The notes below the pieces were generated by a model, which did not search any database, had not been told where the DNA came from, and was given only the letters and a program-made list of their open reading frames with translations. The position numbers and the translations under genes are program-made. Positions 43,129-52,030 of a DNA stretch of 64,000 nt are shown piece by piece (the first letter of the stretch is position 1; each line of letters begins with the position of its first letter). Source of the DNA: an uncultured Clostridia bacterium (GTDB lineage: Bacteria > Bacillota > Clostridia > UBA1381); contig CAKSFT010000004.1 in the NCBI GenBank assembly GCA_934454145.1, positions 197,054 to 261,053 of the forward strand. Reading direction: 5' to 3'.

Positions 43129-44400
43129 ATGTTGGACATCAAAATACTGAGGACAGAACCGGACAGAATAAGAGAAGCACTGAAAAACAGGTTTAACGAC
43201 CTTGACATCACGCCTGCAATAGAGCTTGACAAAGAGCGCAGAGCAATCCTTGCGGACGCGGAGCAGAAAAAGGCAAAACAAAACGAAATCACAAAACAAA
43301 TACCAGCAATGAAAAAAGCAGGGGAAAACACCGACAAAATCTTTGCCGAAATGAGAGAACTTTCGGACGAAATCAAAGAAGATGATGTAAAAATATCTCA
43401 GATTGACGAAGATTTGAGGAATTTTATGCTTAAAATCCCGAATATCCCAAACAAAGACGTGCCCGTGGGAAAAGACGACACGGAAAATGTGGAAATAAGG
43501 CGCTATAGCGAGCCGAGAAACTTTGACTTTGAGCCAAAGGCACACTGGGATATAGGCACAGACCTCGACATTCTTGACTTTGACCGCGGCGCAAAAATCG
43601 CCGGTTCCAGATTTACTGTATACAAAGGCCTCGGCGCAAGACTGGAACGCTCTGTCATACAATTTTTCTTAAACACTCACACCGAAGAATCGGGCTATAA
43701 AGAAATTTTTCCGCCGTATATGGTGAACAGAGCGTCAATGACAGGCACGGGTCAATTGCCGAAGTTTGAAGAAGACGCATTTAAAGTTGCAAACAACGGA
43801 TATTTCCTTATCCCGACGGCGGAAGTGCCTGTCACAAACCTTCACCGCGACGAAATTCTGGACGGAAATTCACTCCCCATAAAATACTGCGCATATTCTG
43901 CATGTTTCAGGGCTGAGGCAGGCTCTGCAGGGCGTGACACAAGGGGACTTATCCGTCAGCATCAGTTCAACAAAGTTGAGCTTGTAAAATTTGCCGACCC
44001 GGAAAAGAGCTATGAAGAGCTTGAAAAACTCACAAATGATGCAGAGAAGCTTTTGAAAAAACTCGGCATTGCATACCGCGTTGTTTGCCTCTCCACCGGC
44101 GACCTTGGATTTTCTTCCGCAAAAACATATGATATAGAAGTATGGATGCCAAGCTATGGCAGATATGTAGAAATTTCTTCATGCTCAAACTTTGAAGATT
44201 ATCAGGCAAGACGTGCAAACATCAAATTTAAGAGAAATCCCAAAGATAAAGCACAATTTGTACATACATTAAACGGCTCGGGTCTTGCAGTCGGCAGGAC
44301 AGTCGCGGCGATACTCGAAAATTATCAGAATGCCGACGGTTCTGTGACAATCCCTGAGGTTTTGGTGCCTTATATGGGGACAGACAAAATTACAAAATAA
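43129..44400 (+). CDS. serS: Seryl-tRNA synthetase
   Basis: 423 residues, class II synthetase. An N-terminal coiled-coil arm (residues 1-110) binds tRNA. Motif 2 lies at SACFRAEAGSAGRDTRGLIR and motif 3 at LNGSGLAVGRTVAAILEN. Charges tRNA-Ser and tRNA-Sec. No T-box leader is seen in the 18 bases upstream. The parA-parB-x-serS order is common near Clostridia origins. A strong terminator follows. Confidence 0.96.
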   Translation: MLDIKILRTEPDRIREALKNRFNDLDITPAIELDKERRAILADAEQKKAKQNEITKQIPAMKKAGENTDKIFAEMRELSDEIKEDDVKISQIDEDLRNFMLKIPNIPNKDVPVGKDDTENVEIRRYSEPRNFDFEPKAHWDIGTDLDILDFDRGAKIAGSRFTVYKGLGARLERSVIQFFLNTHTEESGYKEIFPPYMVNRASMTGTGQLPKFEEDAFKVANNGYFLIPTAEVPVTNLHRDEILDGNSLPIKYCAYSACFRAEAGSAGRDTRGLIRQHQFNKVELVKFADPEKSYEELEKLTNDAEKLLKKLGIAYRVVCLSTGDLGFSSAKTYDIEVWMPSYGRYVEISSCSNFEDYQARRANIKFKRNPKDKAQFVHTLNGSGLAVGRTVAAILENYQNADGSVTIPEVLVPYMGTDKITK

Positions 44401-44425
44401 TCGGCTGATTCCAAAAAAAAAACGA

Positions 44426-44473
44426 CAAAGGGAGATGCAACAAAATATGATTTCATTTTGCGGCATCTCCTTT
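44426..44473 (+). terminator. Terminator of serS
   Basis: AAAGGGAGATGC pairs with GCATCTCCTTT with one bulge, and an inner CAAAAT/ATTTTG stem extends it; TTTATTTTT follows. Confidence 0.88.
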
Positions 44474-44540
44474 ATTTTTAACTTATAAATTTGTTTATCA
44501 GTTAAAAATAATATTATATATTATGTAAACCAAAAATAAA

Positions 44541-44826
44541 GTTATCCACGCTTATGTATAAGTTTTATACCTCAAAAAAAATTGCTTGTATATACTGATT
44601 TTACGCAAGTTATCCACATTATCCACATAGTTATCCACACTGTTTTATAATTATGAGGATTAAATTAAATCCAGTTTTTACCTTATTTATTCAGGTTTAC
44701 ATATTATTTTGATAAAAAATGTAAAAATAACTCGAATTTATCAACACTTGGTGTGGAAAAACCGTTTACTGCTTAAATATTTGGCATATTACTGCAGTTT
44801 TTGGGATTTATAACAGTTATCCACAC
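44541..44826. other. DnaA-box cluster, candidate replication origin (oriC)
   Basis: Perfect TTATCCACA boxes lie at 44610-44618, 44619-44627, 44631-44639 and 44817-44825. TTATCCACG is at 44542-44550, and a TTTTCCACA box is inverted at 44752-44760. An AT-rich stretch (44640-44750) between them could be the unwinding element. Dense clusters like this are rarely found outside origins. dnaA is about 7.5 kb away, so this is not the standard dnaA-dnaN position. Confidence 0.75.
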
Positions 44827-44871
44827 CTGTTGATAAAAACGTTGATTCTTTAAAAAAAGAAAGGATTATCA

Positions 44872-45531
44872 ATGATAACTCCAAGACTAAATTCAATTTT
44901 ACAGCACATCACGGGGAAAACCGTGGCTGACATCGGCACCGATCATGCTTATATACCGATAAGCCTTGCAAAAAACGGAAGAATATCCCGCGCAGTGGCG
45001 TGTGACATAAAAAAAGGGCCGCTGGAAATTGCACGCAAAAACGTGGAAAAATACGGATTTTCGGACATTATAGAACTGCGGCTGGGCGCCGGGCTTGAGC
45101 CGCTTTCCGAAAACGAAACAGAAACAGTAATCATCGCCGGAATGGGCGGCGAGATGATTATGAATATCCTTGAAAACGAAAAATCACACACATTCGGCGA
45201 GATTATTTTGCAGCCGATGAACTGTCAGGCAGAGCTGAGAAAATGGCTTACAGGGCACAATTTTGAGATAATTTCGGAGGATTTGTCGAAAGAAGGCTTT
45301 AAGGTTTATAATCTTATAAAAATAAGACCGGGGAAAATGAAAAATTTTGAATCGGAAATTGAACTTCACTTGCCGGCTTATCTGCACGAAAATCCGCTTT
45401 TTCCCATGCTTTATGAAAAGAAAAAGCGCGAATTTACAAAAATTTTGACAGGACTTGAAAAATCCGAAAAAAAAGACTGCGTGATGGTATCAAAATATTC
45501 CGCATTGCTTGAGGAGATGAAAAAAATATGA
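44872..45531 (+). CDS. trmK: tRNA (adenine(22)-N1)-methyltransferase
   Basis: 219 residues. VADIGTDHAYIPISLAKNG is the SAM-binding motif I and VIIAGMGGEMI the TrmK signature motif. It methylates A22 in the tRNA D-loop. The C-terminal coiled region is also typical. It starts right after the DnaA-box cluster and overlaps the Nif3-like gene by 4 bp (ATGA), a pair conserved in Firmicutes. Confidence 0.93.
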   Translation: MITPRLNSILQHITGKTVADIGTDHAYIPISLAKNGRISRAVACDIKKGPLEIARKNVEKYGFSDIIELRLGAGLEPLSENETETVIIAGMGGEMIMNILENEKSHTFGEIILQPMNCQAELRKWLTGHNFEIISEDLSKEGFKVYNLIKIRPGKMKNFESEIELHLPAYLHENPLFPMLYEKKKREFTKILTGLEKSEKKDCVMVSKYSALLEEMKKI

Positions 45532-46286
45532 TTTTATCGGAGATTATAAAACTTATAGAAAACAAATATCCAAAAAATCTTGCATATGAATGGGACAACG
45601 TCGGGCTTCTGGCAGGTTCACCGGAAAACGACATAAACACAGTGCTGCTGACGCTTGACATAACGCCCTATGTCGTCCGGGAAGCGGTAAATCTCGGTGC
45701 AGATTTGATTATTTCACACCACCCGCTTATATTCTCGGGCATAAAGTCTTTTTGCGAAACGGACAGCAAAACAAAAATGTATGCAAAAATAATACGGCAC
45801 AATATAGCAGTATATTCTGCACATACAAACATGGATACGGCGCCGGAAGGGATAAACCAAAAGCTTGCAGAGCTTTTTTGCCTCACAGACATACAGCCGC
45901 TTGACAAAGCAACAGGACTGGGGCGCATAGGTGATATAAAAGAAACAACATTAAAATACTTTGCCGAAACCGTGAAAAACAAGCTTTGCACACCATTTGT
46001 CAAAATTTCGGGCGACCCCAAAAAAATAATAAAAAGAGCCGCCATAGGCTCCGGCGCATGCGCAGAGCTTGCAGATGCTGCAGCCGCGGACGGCGCTGAT
46101 GTTTTGCTCACCGCCGACATAAAATATCACAATGCAATAGATTCCGTTTGCGGCGGCATTGCCATGATTGACGCCGGGCATTACCCTACAGAAATAATTG
46201 TGATGGATATGTTTGAAGATATCCTGAAAAATACCGGTTTACAGATAAAAAAATCAAAAAATGAAGATATTTTTTCGATAATTTAA
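45528..46286 (+). CDS. Nif3-like dinuclear metal protein
   Basis: 252 residues, the short NIF3/YbgI type without the inserted PII-like domain of Bacillus YqfO. Metal ligands are visible: LIISHHPLIFSG near residue 65, YSAHTNMDTAPEG near residue 103, and IDAGHYPTE near residue 219. The fold makes a hexameric toroid with two metals; function remains unknown, with GTP cyclohydrolase-like or phosphoesterase roles proposed. Coupled to trmK by a 4-bp overlap. Confidence 0.92.
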   Translation: MILSEIIKLIENKYPKNLAYEWDNVGLLAGSPENDINTVLLTLDITPYVVREAVNLGADLIISHHPLIFSGIKSFCETDSKTKMYAKIIRHNIAVYSAHTNMDTAPEGINQKLAELFCLTDIQPLDKATGLGRIGDIKETTLKYFAETVKNKLCTPFVKISGDPKKIIKRAAIGSGACAELADAAAADGADVLLTADIKYHNAIDSVCGGIAMIDAGHYPTEIIVMDMFEDILKNTGLQIKKSKNEDIFSII

Positions 46287-46358
46287 AAATTAATAAATAT
46301 TTTTTAAAGCTTTGCAGATAATAAATACAGAATTTATTGAAAAAGAGAGGCTTTGAAA

Positions 46359-46634
46359 ATGAAAAAATTAATTTTTATATCATTGCTTACTGCATTTTTG
46401 GCTTTGTCAGGCTGCAGTAACAACAATACAGACAACAACAAAAACGGCACAACAACGCCAAACAATAACAACAACAATGTTGCAGACAATGCCGGCGACG
46501 CCGTGAAAGACGTGGGCGAAGGTGTGGCAGACGGCATTGAAGATGTCGGAGAGGGAGTCAAGGACGGCATAAACGACATTACCGGAAATTCTGATAAAAA
46601 TAATACAGACAATAACAAAAATGACAAAAAGTAA
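46359..46634 (+). CDS. Small Asn/Asp-rich lipoprotein
   Basis: 91 residues. A lipobox LALSGC ends at residue 20, so the protein is a lipid-anchored surface protein. The mature part has Asn runs and a short duplicated unit (VKDVGEGVADGIEDVGEGVK) that could form an amphipathic helix. ATG 46359 follows AAAGAGAGG by eight bases. Low complexity hinders family assignment; similar proteins are common in Clostridia near housekeeping genes. It has its own terminator. Confidence 0.75.
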   Translation: MKKLIFISLLTAFLALSGCSNNNTDNNKNGTTTPNNNNNNVADNAGDAVKDVGEGVADGIEDVGEGVKDGINDITGNSDKNNTDNNKNDKK

Positions 46635-46657
46635 AAAAATCTTGAAAAGTCATTTTG

Positions 46658-46686
46658 AATGTGGTATAATGAATTTATACCACATT
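46658..46686 (+). terminator. Terminator of the small lipoprotein gene
   Basis: AATGTGGTATA pairs with TATACCACATT, then TCTTTTTTT. Confidence 0.88.
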
Positions 46687-46779
46687 TCTTTTTTTATAAA
46701 AAATTATACTCTGTAATATTTTTTTATAAACATAAAGAATATATTCTGATTTTGGGTAAACTTTTTTGAGGTTGAAATT

Positions 46780-47268
46780 ATGAATGATTTGAAAAAAACA
46801 CATCGCTGCTGCTTCACAGGACACCGACCGGAAAAGCTGTGCATGCCCGAAGAAGAAGTAAAATACAGACTTAAAATAGCAATAGGACAAGCAATAGATG
46901 ACGGCTTTACCACATTCATTTCGGGCATGTCACGCGGCGTTGACATGTGGGCGGCGGAAATCGTTTTGCGCGAAAAAGAATTTGACAAAAATCTCAGGCT
47001 TGTGTGTGCCTCCCCTTTTGAAGGATTTGAAAAAAGATGGGATTATCAGGAAAGAAAAAGATATAACGACATAATTGAACATGCGGACTACATAAAATTT
47101 GTATGTGAGCACTATACAAAAAGCTGTTTCCAAATCCGCAACTGCTATATGGTAAACAATTCTTCAAGGATAATTTCTGCCTACAACGGCACAGTCGGCG
47201 GCACTCAAAACACAATAAAATATGCTCTAAACAACAATCTTGATGTAGTTAATATTTTTAACTTATAA
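46780..47268 (+). CDS. SLOG family protein (DUF1273/YpsA-like)
   Basis: 162 residues. CCFTGHRPEKL at the N terminus and FISGMSRGVDMWAAE near residue 48 are the nucleotide-binding signatures of the SLOG/YpsA group (Rossmann-like). VCASPFEGFEKRW follows. Relatives bind ADP-ribose- or nucleotide-like ligands; YpsA affects cell division in Bacillus. A GAGG site lies upstream, and a perfect terminator lies six bases after the stop codon. Confidence 0.85.
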   Translation: MNDLKKTHRCCFTGHRPEKLCMPEEEVKYRLKIAIGQAIDDGFTTFISGMSRGVDMWAAEIVLREKEFDKNLRLVCASPFEGFEKRWDYQERKRYNDIIEHADYIKFVCEHYTKSCFQIRNCYMVNNSSRIISAYNGTVGGTQNTIKYALNNNLDVVNIFNL

Positions 47269-47274
47269 AAAAGG

Positions 47275-47310
47275 GGCTGTATAAAAAGTCAATTGACTTT
47301 TTATACAGCC
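47275..47310 (+). terminator. Terminator of the SLOG gene
   Basis: A perfect 36-base palindrome, GGCTGTATAAAAAGTCAA mirrored around AATT, followed by TTTTATTTTT. Its inner AAAAAGTCAATTG-CTTTTT part is shared with the rnpB-side terminator at 35807. Confidence 0.95.
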
Positions 47311-47341
47311 TTTTATTTTTAGAGGGGATAGGAAAAAAGCT

Positions 47342-47436
47342 TTGGAATTAACAAACTGAGCCAAAGCTTTGGCTTTGGGTTACTACTCGACGGCGTACAC
47401 GGGTACGCCGAGCGGCGAGGTTTGTTGATATCAAGA
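47342..47436. repeat. Nested inverted-repeat element
   Basis: Outer arms TTGGAATTAACAAAC and GTTTGTTGATATCAA enclose CCAAAGCTTTGG and a hairpin GGCGTAC-ACGG-GTACGCC. The CGACGGCGTAC core resembles the hairpin of the ~107-bp repeats. The rest of this roughly 295-base gap (47269-47564) holds only the terminator above. Non-coding; origin unclear. Confidence 0.55.
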
Positions 47437-47564
47437 AAAAATTATACATAAAATCATATTTTTTTATTTTCTGACATAATAAAACAAAACTGTAACAATT
47501 GTATTTTCTACAGTGTGTGCTTTACTTCTTTTCTTGCTTTTCGGAGTTTCTTACATCCCCTTTT

Positions 47565-48548
47565 TTACAGATACTGTTTTTGTATGCGTATGTCCTTGCC
47601 GCTGAACTTGAACACATCAAAATATTCATAAACCCTCGACATAAAACGCACAGAATATGCCTTTTCAAGCGCATCGGGGAAAAGATTTGTATTTATGATA
47701 ATCTTTTTATCCTTCAAAATCCTGTCGTTTACCAAATCAAAAAGAAACGGAACAGAAAGCTTTGAGATATATTCTGTGCCGAGATCGTCAATTATCAGCA
47801 AATCGGCATTGTATATATCGTCCAGAAATTCGTCAAGTGTGTTGTCCCTGCCGAATTTATAGTCATCATAACACGAAAAAAGCCTTGTTGCGGAAATATA
47901 AATCACGGTTTTTCCGCGATTTATCAATTCTCTTGCGACAGAAACCGAAATAAAAGTTTTCCCCAGCCCCGGCGGACCATAAAAAAGTATATTCCTTTTG
48001 TAGTCATCAAAATCATCACAAAATCTTTTTGCAGACTTTAAAATAAATTCCATATTTTGGCGCTCGGAAATTCCTTCTTTTTTGGAGTTTTCATAAAAAT
48101 CAAGCGAAAAATTTTCAAAACACATATCCTTCATGACCTCGCTCAGATTTGAACTTTTATATGTGTTTTTGATAATCTTTTCCTTGAAGCATGCGCATTT
48201 TTCGCCGTTTTCAAGATATCCCGTGTCCCCGCATGCATTGCAATCATATTTTACCTTGTCAAAATCCGGGTCGATGCCATTTTCTTTGATAAATTGTTTC
48301 TTATTTTCCACAAGCATGTTCAGCTTTTTGTTAAATTCGGCATTCAACTCTGCGGCGTTCTGAGGATTTTTAAGGATATTCTTTGTATTTTCAAATCCAA
48401 GCAGATTTATCTCTTTTGCAATTTCCGAAAGTTTCGGGAATTTTTTGTAAACCTCTTCCACTCTTTTATTCTTTTGTGCGGTCTTTTTTGTCCTCATTTC
48501 CTCATATTCGTCAATAATTCTGCTCTTTATATCCTTAATCAAAATCAC
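47565..48548 (-). CDS. dnaI: Primosomal helicase loader DnaI/DnaC-like
   Basis: 327 residues. The N-terminal half has a zinc cluster (CNACGDTGYLENGEKCAC) as in Bacillus DnaI. The C-terminal half is AAA+: ILFYGPPGLGKTFISVSVA is Walker A and LLIIDDLGTEY is Walker B. It loads the DnaB/DnaC helicase at origins and restarts. It overlaps hemZ by 4 bp. No IS21 transposase partner exists nearby, so IstB is unlikely. Confidence 0.9.
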   Translation of the reverse strand: MILIKDIKSRIIDEYEEMRTKKTAQKNKRVEEVYKKFPKLSEIAKEINLLGFENTKNILKNPQNAAELNAEFNKKLNMLVENKKQFIKENGIDPDFDKVKYDCNACGDTGYLENGEKCACFKEKIIKNTYKSSNLSEVMKDMCFENFSLDFYENSKKEGISERQNMEFILKSAKRFCDDFDDYKRNILFYGPPGLGKTFISVSVARELINRGKTVIYISATRLFSCYDDYKFGRDNTLDEFLDDIYNADLLIIDDLGTEYISKLSVPFLFDLVNDRILKDKKIIINTNLFPDALEKAYSVRFMSRVYEYFDVFKFSGKDIRIQKQYL

Positions 48549-49990
48549 TCACCTCCCTCCAAAATTTCTTTGATTTCGTCCTTTTTCTTCAATATTTCGT
48601 CAAATCTTCTTATATATTCATATGGGTCCTTAAAATTAAATATCCTTACAATCCTGCCGTCCATGACAAGCTTTGAGGAACCGCCTCCTCCCAGTGCAAT
48701 TATAGTCTGCGCCTCTTCCATTATGTTTATGTTATAAAAAGACATAAAGCCTTCCTTTGCATAGCCCACATTTTCGCTGTTGCCGGATATGTTTTTCTGC
48801 CGGTACATATAATATGGCAGCATGTCCTTTTCCTTCATCTTCTTTGCGGCATAAGAAAGCATTTTTTGTATATAATCCTCCGGCGAAAGCCCTATTCCGC
48901 TCAGATTCAGCCTTGCCGCGCGCTTGATGCACATAGAATGTATTGTCACATTTTCCGGCGAAAGAGCCAGAACGCCGTCCACACTTTTATAAAACATTTC
49001 CGGCGTTTCGCCCGGGAGTCCGGCAATCAAATCGGTGTTTATATTAAAAAATCCGGCTTCCCTTGCCTCACAAAAGCTTTTATAAAAATCTTCAGTCGTG
49101 TGTTTTCTGCCTATTTTTTCAAGTGTTTCGTTATTCAGCGTCTGCGGATTTATGCTTATCCTTGTGACACCAAAAGCTTTTGCCGCCAAAAGCTTGCCTT
49201 TTGTGATAGTGTCGGGTCTGCCTGCCTCAAGTGTAAATTCGTTTATTTTTCCTTTCACAAGATTTTTGTTTATACTCTGCAAAAGAACCCTCAGCTGTTC
49301 CTCCGAAAGCGTCGTCGGCGTGCCTCCGCCGATATATATATTTTCTGCTGAAAGCCCAAGAATTCCCAGAATTTCCTTTGTTTTCTCAATCTCAAGCAAA
49401 AGACATTCCAAAAACCTGTCCATATATTTTCCGCTGTGGCGTATATCTGTCGAAACAAAGGAACAATAAAGACACCTTGACGGGCAAAACGGTATGCCTA
49501 TATATATGCTTACAGCGTCTTTGCCTTTTTTCTTCAATATTTCCTCTTCGTTTTTGGAAACCTCCACAGCAAGGTCAATTTTCTCGTCAGAAACGTCATA
49601 TATGTCCTTCAACAGTTTTTTTATCTCTTGCTCGCTGTGCCCCTCCTCGCGGAATTTACGCACGGATTTTGCCGGTCTGATGCCCGACATCACCCCCCAC
49701 GGCAAGCTTATGTTTCTTATTTTTTTTGCACAGTCACAAAAAGACTTTGTACATGCACAGCAATACATTTTTTTTATGGTCTTTTTGTCGGTCACATCAT
49801 TCAAAAAATCACAGCTGTAATCAGCCTCGTAAACTTCATCTTGAAAATCAATCCTTGTATATACCCGGATTTTGTCATTCTCATGTGAAAATTTTTGAAA
49901 TATCCTTCCTTCTTCGGATTTTTCAAAGAATATATTTATAAATATATTCATCTCAAATTCACATTCATATCCCTCTTGAATCAAAATCAT
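48545..49990 (-). CDS. hemZ: Radical SAM coproporphyrinogen III oxidase-like protein HemZ
   Basis: 481 residues. The radical-SAM cluster motif is IPFCPSRCLYCSF near residue 150, and IYIGGGTPTTL, AGRPDTIT and INTDLIAGLPGE are HemN-superfamily blocks. HemZ-type proteins have a longer N-terminal part than HemN/HemW, as here. It may act in anaerobic haem synthesis or as a haem chaperone. The true start is ATG 49990; the open frame extends to 50071 inside the neighbour. It lies immediately after the MBL gene stop (49992). Confidence 0.88.
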   Translation of the reverse strand: MILIQEGYECEFEMNIFINIFFEKSEEGRIFQKFSHENDKIRVYTRIDFQDEVYEADYSCDFLNDVTDKKTIKKMYCCACTKSFCDCAKKIRNISLPWGVMSGIRPAKSVRKFREEGHSEQEIKKLLKDIYDVSDEKIDLAVEVSKNEEEILKKKGKDAVSIYIGIPFCPSRCLYCSFVSTDIRHSGKYMDRFLECLLLEIEKTKEILGILGLSAENIYIGGGTPTTLSEEQLRVLLQSINKNLVKGKINEFTLEAGRPDTITKGKLLAAKAFGVTRISINPQTLNNETLEKIGRKHTTEDFYKSFCEAREAGFFNINTDLIAGLPGETPEMFYKSVDGVLALSPENVTIHSMCIKRAARLNLSGIGLSPEDYIQKMLSYAAKKMKEKDMLPYYMYRQKNISGNSENVGYAKEGFMSFYNINIMEEAQTIIALGGGGSSKLVMDGRIVRIFNFKDPYEYIRRFDEILKKKDEIKEILEGGE

Positions 49991-49991
49991 A

Positions 49992-50609
49992 CTATTTTTC
50001 CGCCTTAATGTAGAGGTTATATTTTTTCTCATACCCCACTGTCGTGTCGTGCCCATGGCCGGGGTGTACAAAAAATTCGTCCGGCAAGGTGTATATCCTG
50101 TTTCTCACAGAATTTTCAAGTGCTTCATAACTCCCCGTTTCAAAGTCCCATCTGCCCACGTTAAGCTTAAAAAGCGTGTCGCCCGTGAAAACATGCTCCC
50201 CGATTATGAAACACGCACAGCAATCTGTATGCCCGGGTGTGTATATACATTTTACATCGCCGATTTTTGTGCCGAAAACTTTGCCGTCCGAGAGCACAAT
50301 GTCTGCCGGCGGAAAACTCTCTTCATCTTCAAAAAGATATGAAACATTTTTTATCCTATCCTGCATATTCTCGCTGCATTTCACCGACGAAACCGACTTT
50401 GCGCCTTTTTCTTCTTTTATTCTTCCGACAGACTTGACGTGGTCATAATGACAGTGTGTAAGAAAAATATATTGAACATCTATCTCCTCACATTCAGCCA
50501 AAATCTTGTCCGCGTCACAGCCGGGGTCTATTATTATGCCGTTTTTCCCTTCACTGACAAGATAACAATTTTCGTCACATTCAAAGCTTATGATTTTCTT
50601 TATTTCCAT
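49992..50609 (-). CDS. MBL-fold metallohydrolase, glyoxalase II-like (YqgX type)
   Basis: 205 residues. IFLTHCHYDHVKSVGRI near residue 50 is the HxHxDH zinc motif; TPGHTDCCACF and FTGDTLFKLNVGR give further ligands; HPGHGHDTT the last. The compact size matches YqgX/bacillithiol-independent hydroxyacyl hydrolases of Firmicutes. It may hydrolyse thioesters of methylglyoxal detoxification; substrate uncertain. It precedes hemZ with no gap. Confidence 0.88.
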   Translation of the reverse strand: MEIKKIISFECDENCYLVSEGKNGIIIDPGCDADKILAECEEIDVQYIFLTHCHYDHVKSVGRIKEEKGAKSVSSVKCSENMQDRIKNVSYLFEDEESFPPADIVLSDGKVFGTKIGDVKCIYTPGHTDCCACFIIGEHVFTGDTLFKLNVGRWDFETGSYEALENSVRNRIYTLPDEFFVHPGHGHDTTVGYEKKYNLYIKAEK

Positions 50610-50642
50610 TGCCGCCCTCCATATGCCTGGAATTTAATCTCA

Positions 50643-51773
50643 TCATTCATTGTAAAGTCTGACAGGGAGAACCATATAAGTAAACCCTGTGTCCTCTTCA
50701 GAACGTATAAAGCAAGAGCTCCTCGGGTTTGAAAATTCAATTCTTATCTTTTCTTCTTCGCACGCCCTCAGCGCCTCAAGCAGATATCTGTGGTTGAATC
50801 CTATTTCTATGTCATTACCGTTTACGCCTGCCTCCACAATGTCATGCACCATGCCTTTTCCCGTGATGCAGGTTATTTCTATTTTGTCAAGCGTTATGTT
50901 GAGCCTTACCGGCACTTTCTCCGCTTTTGCTGTCATGTCGTCATTGATAAGCAGTGAAGCACGCTCCAGACTTTCTGTAAAATCCTTTATATTCACCGTC
51001 ACATATATACTGTTGGGCGCCTTCAGGATAGGCTCATACTTTATAAATTCACCCTCCAAAAGGCGTGTGGTAACCTTGAAACTGCCAAAGTCAAACATCG
51101 CATGACGCTTTGAAATAATTATGTCAACCTTTTCTTCATCGTCCCTCAAAATCTTCAAAAGTTCGCGCAAGGCAAAACCCGGCACGACAAACTTGCGGTT
51201 TTCAAGCGGAGAATTCACCGTTTCCGTGATTATCGCAAGGCGGTATGTATCGGTTGCGACAACGTTCAGGCTGCCGGTGTTTATGTCAAAAAGCGCACCT
51301 GTCAGAATCGGGCGTCTTGACTCGTTCTGCGACACTGCAAAAATTGTCTTTCTTATCATTTTTTTAAGCTTTTCCTGTGTCATGGAAAAACGGTATTCTT
51401 CCTCAATATCGGGCACTGCCGGATATTCCGAAGAATCCATGCCCTGTATGTTAAATTCACTGTTTCCGCACTTTATGGTTGTGACATTGTTGTCCTCGTT
51501 GACATTTATCAAAACATCTCCGTCGGGGATTCTTCTTATAATTTCGCCAAACATTTTTGAATTGAGGGCAATTGTGCCGCCGTCCAAAACATTGCAAACT
51601 GCTTTGTATTCCACAGCAATGTCCAGGTTGTTGCCGGTGACGGTCATCTCACCGCTTTTGTCTGCGTCAAGCTTGATACATTCCAGTATAGGCATGACGG
51701 ATTTTGAAGAAACCGCCTTTTGAACGGTATTTATCACTTCAAGAAGTGCAAGCTTATTACTTATCAGTTTCAT
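50643..51773 (-). CDS. dnaN: DNA polymerase III beta sliding clamp
   Basis: 376 residues, the normal clamp length. Three similar domains are visible; MKLISNKLALLEVINTVQKA starts the first, and the end ...DTGFTYMVLPVRLYNE is the canonical M-P-x-R C terminus that lines the partner-binding pocket. It follows dnaA on the same strand after a 257-base gap with DnaA-box-like sites. recF and gyrB do not follow, unlike the usual order. Confidence 0.96.
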   Translation of the reverse strand: MKLISNKLALLEVINTVQKAVSSKSVMPILECIKLDADKSGEMTVTGNNLDIAVEYKAVCNVLDGGTIALNSKMFGEIIRRIPDGDVLINVNEDNNVTTIKCGNSEFNIQGMDSSEYPAVPDIEEEYRFSMTQEKLKKMIRKTIFAVSQNESRRPILTGALFDINTGSLNVVATDTYRLAIITETVNSPLENRKFVVPGFALRELLKILRDDEEKVDIIISKRHAMFDFGSFKVTTRLLEGEFIKYEPILKAPNSIYVTVNIKDFTESLERASLLINDDMTAKAEKVPVRLNITLDKIEITCITGKGMVHDIVEAGVNGNDIEIGFNHRYLLEALRACEEEKIRIEFSNPRSSCFIRSEEDTGFTYMVLPVRLYNE

Positions 51774-51910
51774 AGTTTTATCCTCGCTTTTTAAATTGAT
51801 TCTCTTTACGTACGTACATACGTATTAATATTAATAAATACAGTAGTAATAGTAGTAGGGGCGTGGATATGATGGAAAAGTATTATAAATCTTGTAATAT
51901 TCGGTATTTT

Positions 51911-52029
51911 TTTATCAACGTATATATGTTGAAATTCTGTTAATAATAATAAGTTATCAACATTAAAAAAAATGCCATTTTTTCTATCCTCATATTTTCC
52001 ACGTCTTATCAACGGTGTAATGTTGATAA
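51911..52029. other. DnaA-box-like cluster between dnaA and dnaN
   Basis: TTATCAACA lies at 51954-51962 and, inverted, at 52021-52029 next to the dnaA stop; TTATCAACG occurs at 51912-51920 and 52007-52015; TTTTCCACG at 51996-52004. These are one-base variants of the TTATCCACA box, in an AT-rich gap. They may form a second part of a bipartite origin or autoregulate dnaA-dnaN. Confidence 0.6.
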
Positions 52030-52030
52030 A

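Noticed and set aside
47565..48548. The AAA+ protein as an IS21 IstB.
   Set aside because: It has a DnaI-type N-terminal zinc cluster, overlaps hemZ, and no IstA or inverted repeats are present.
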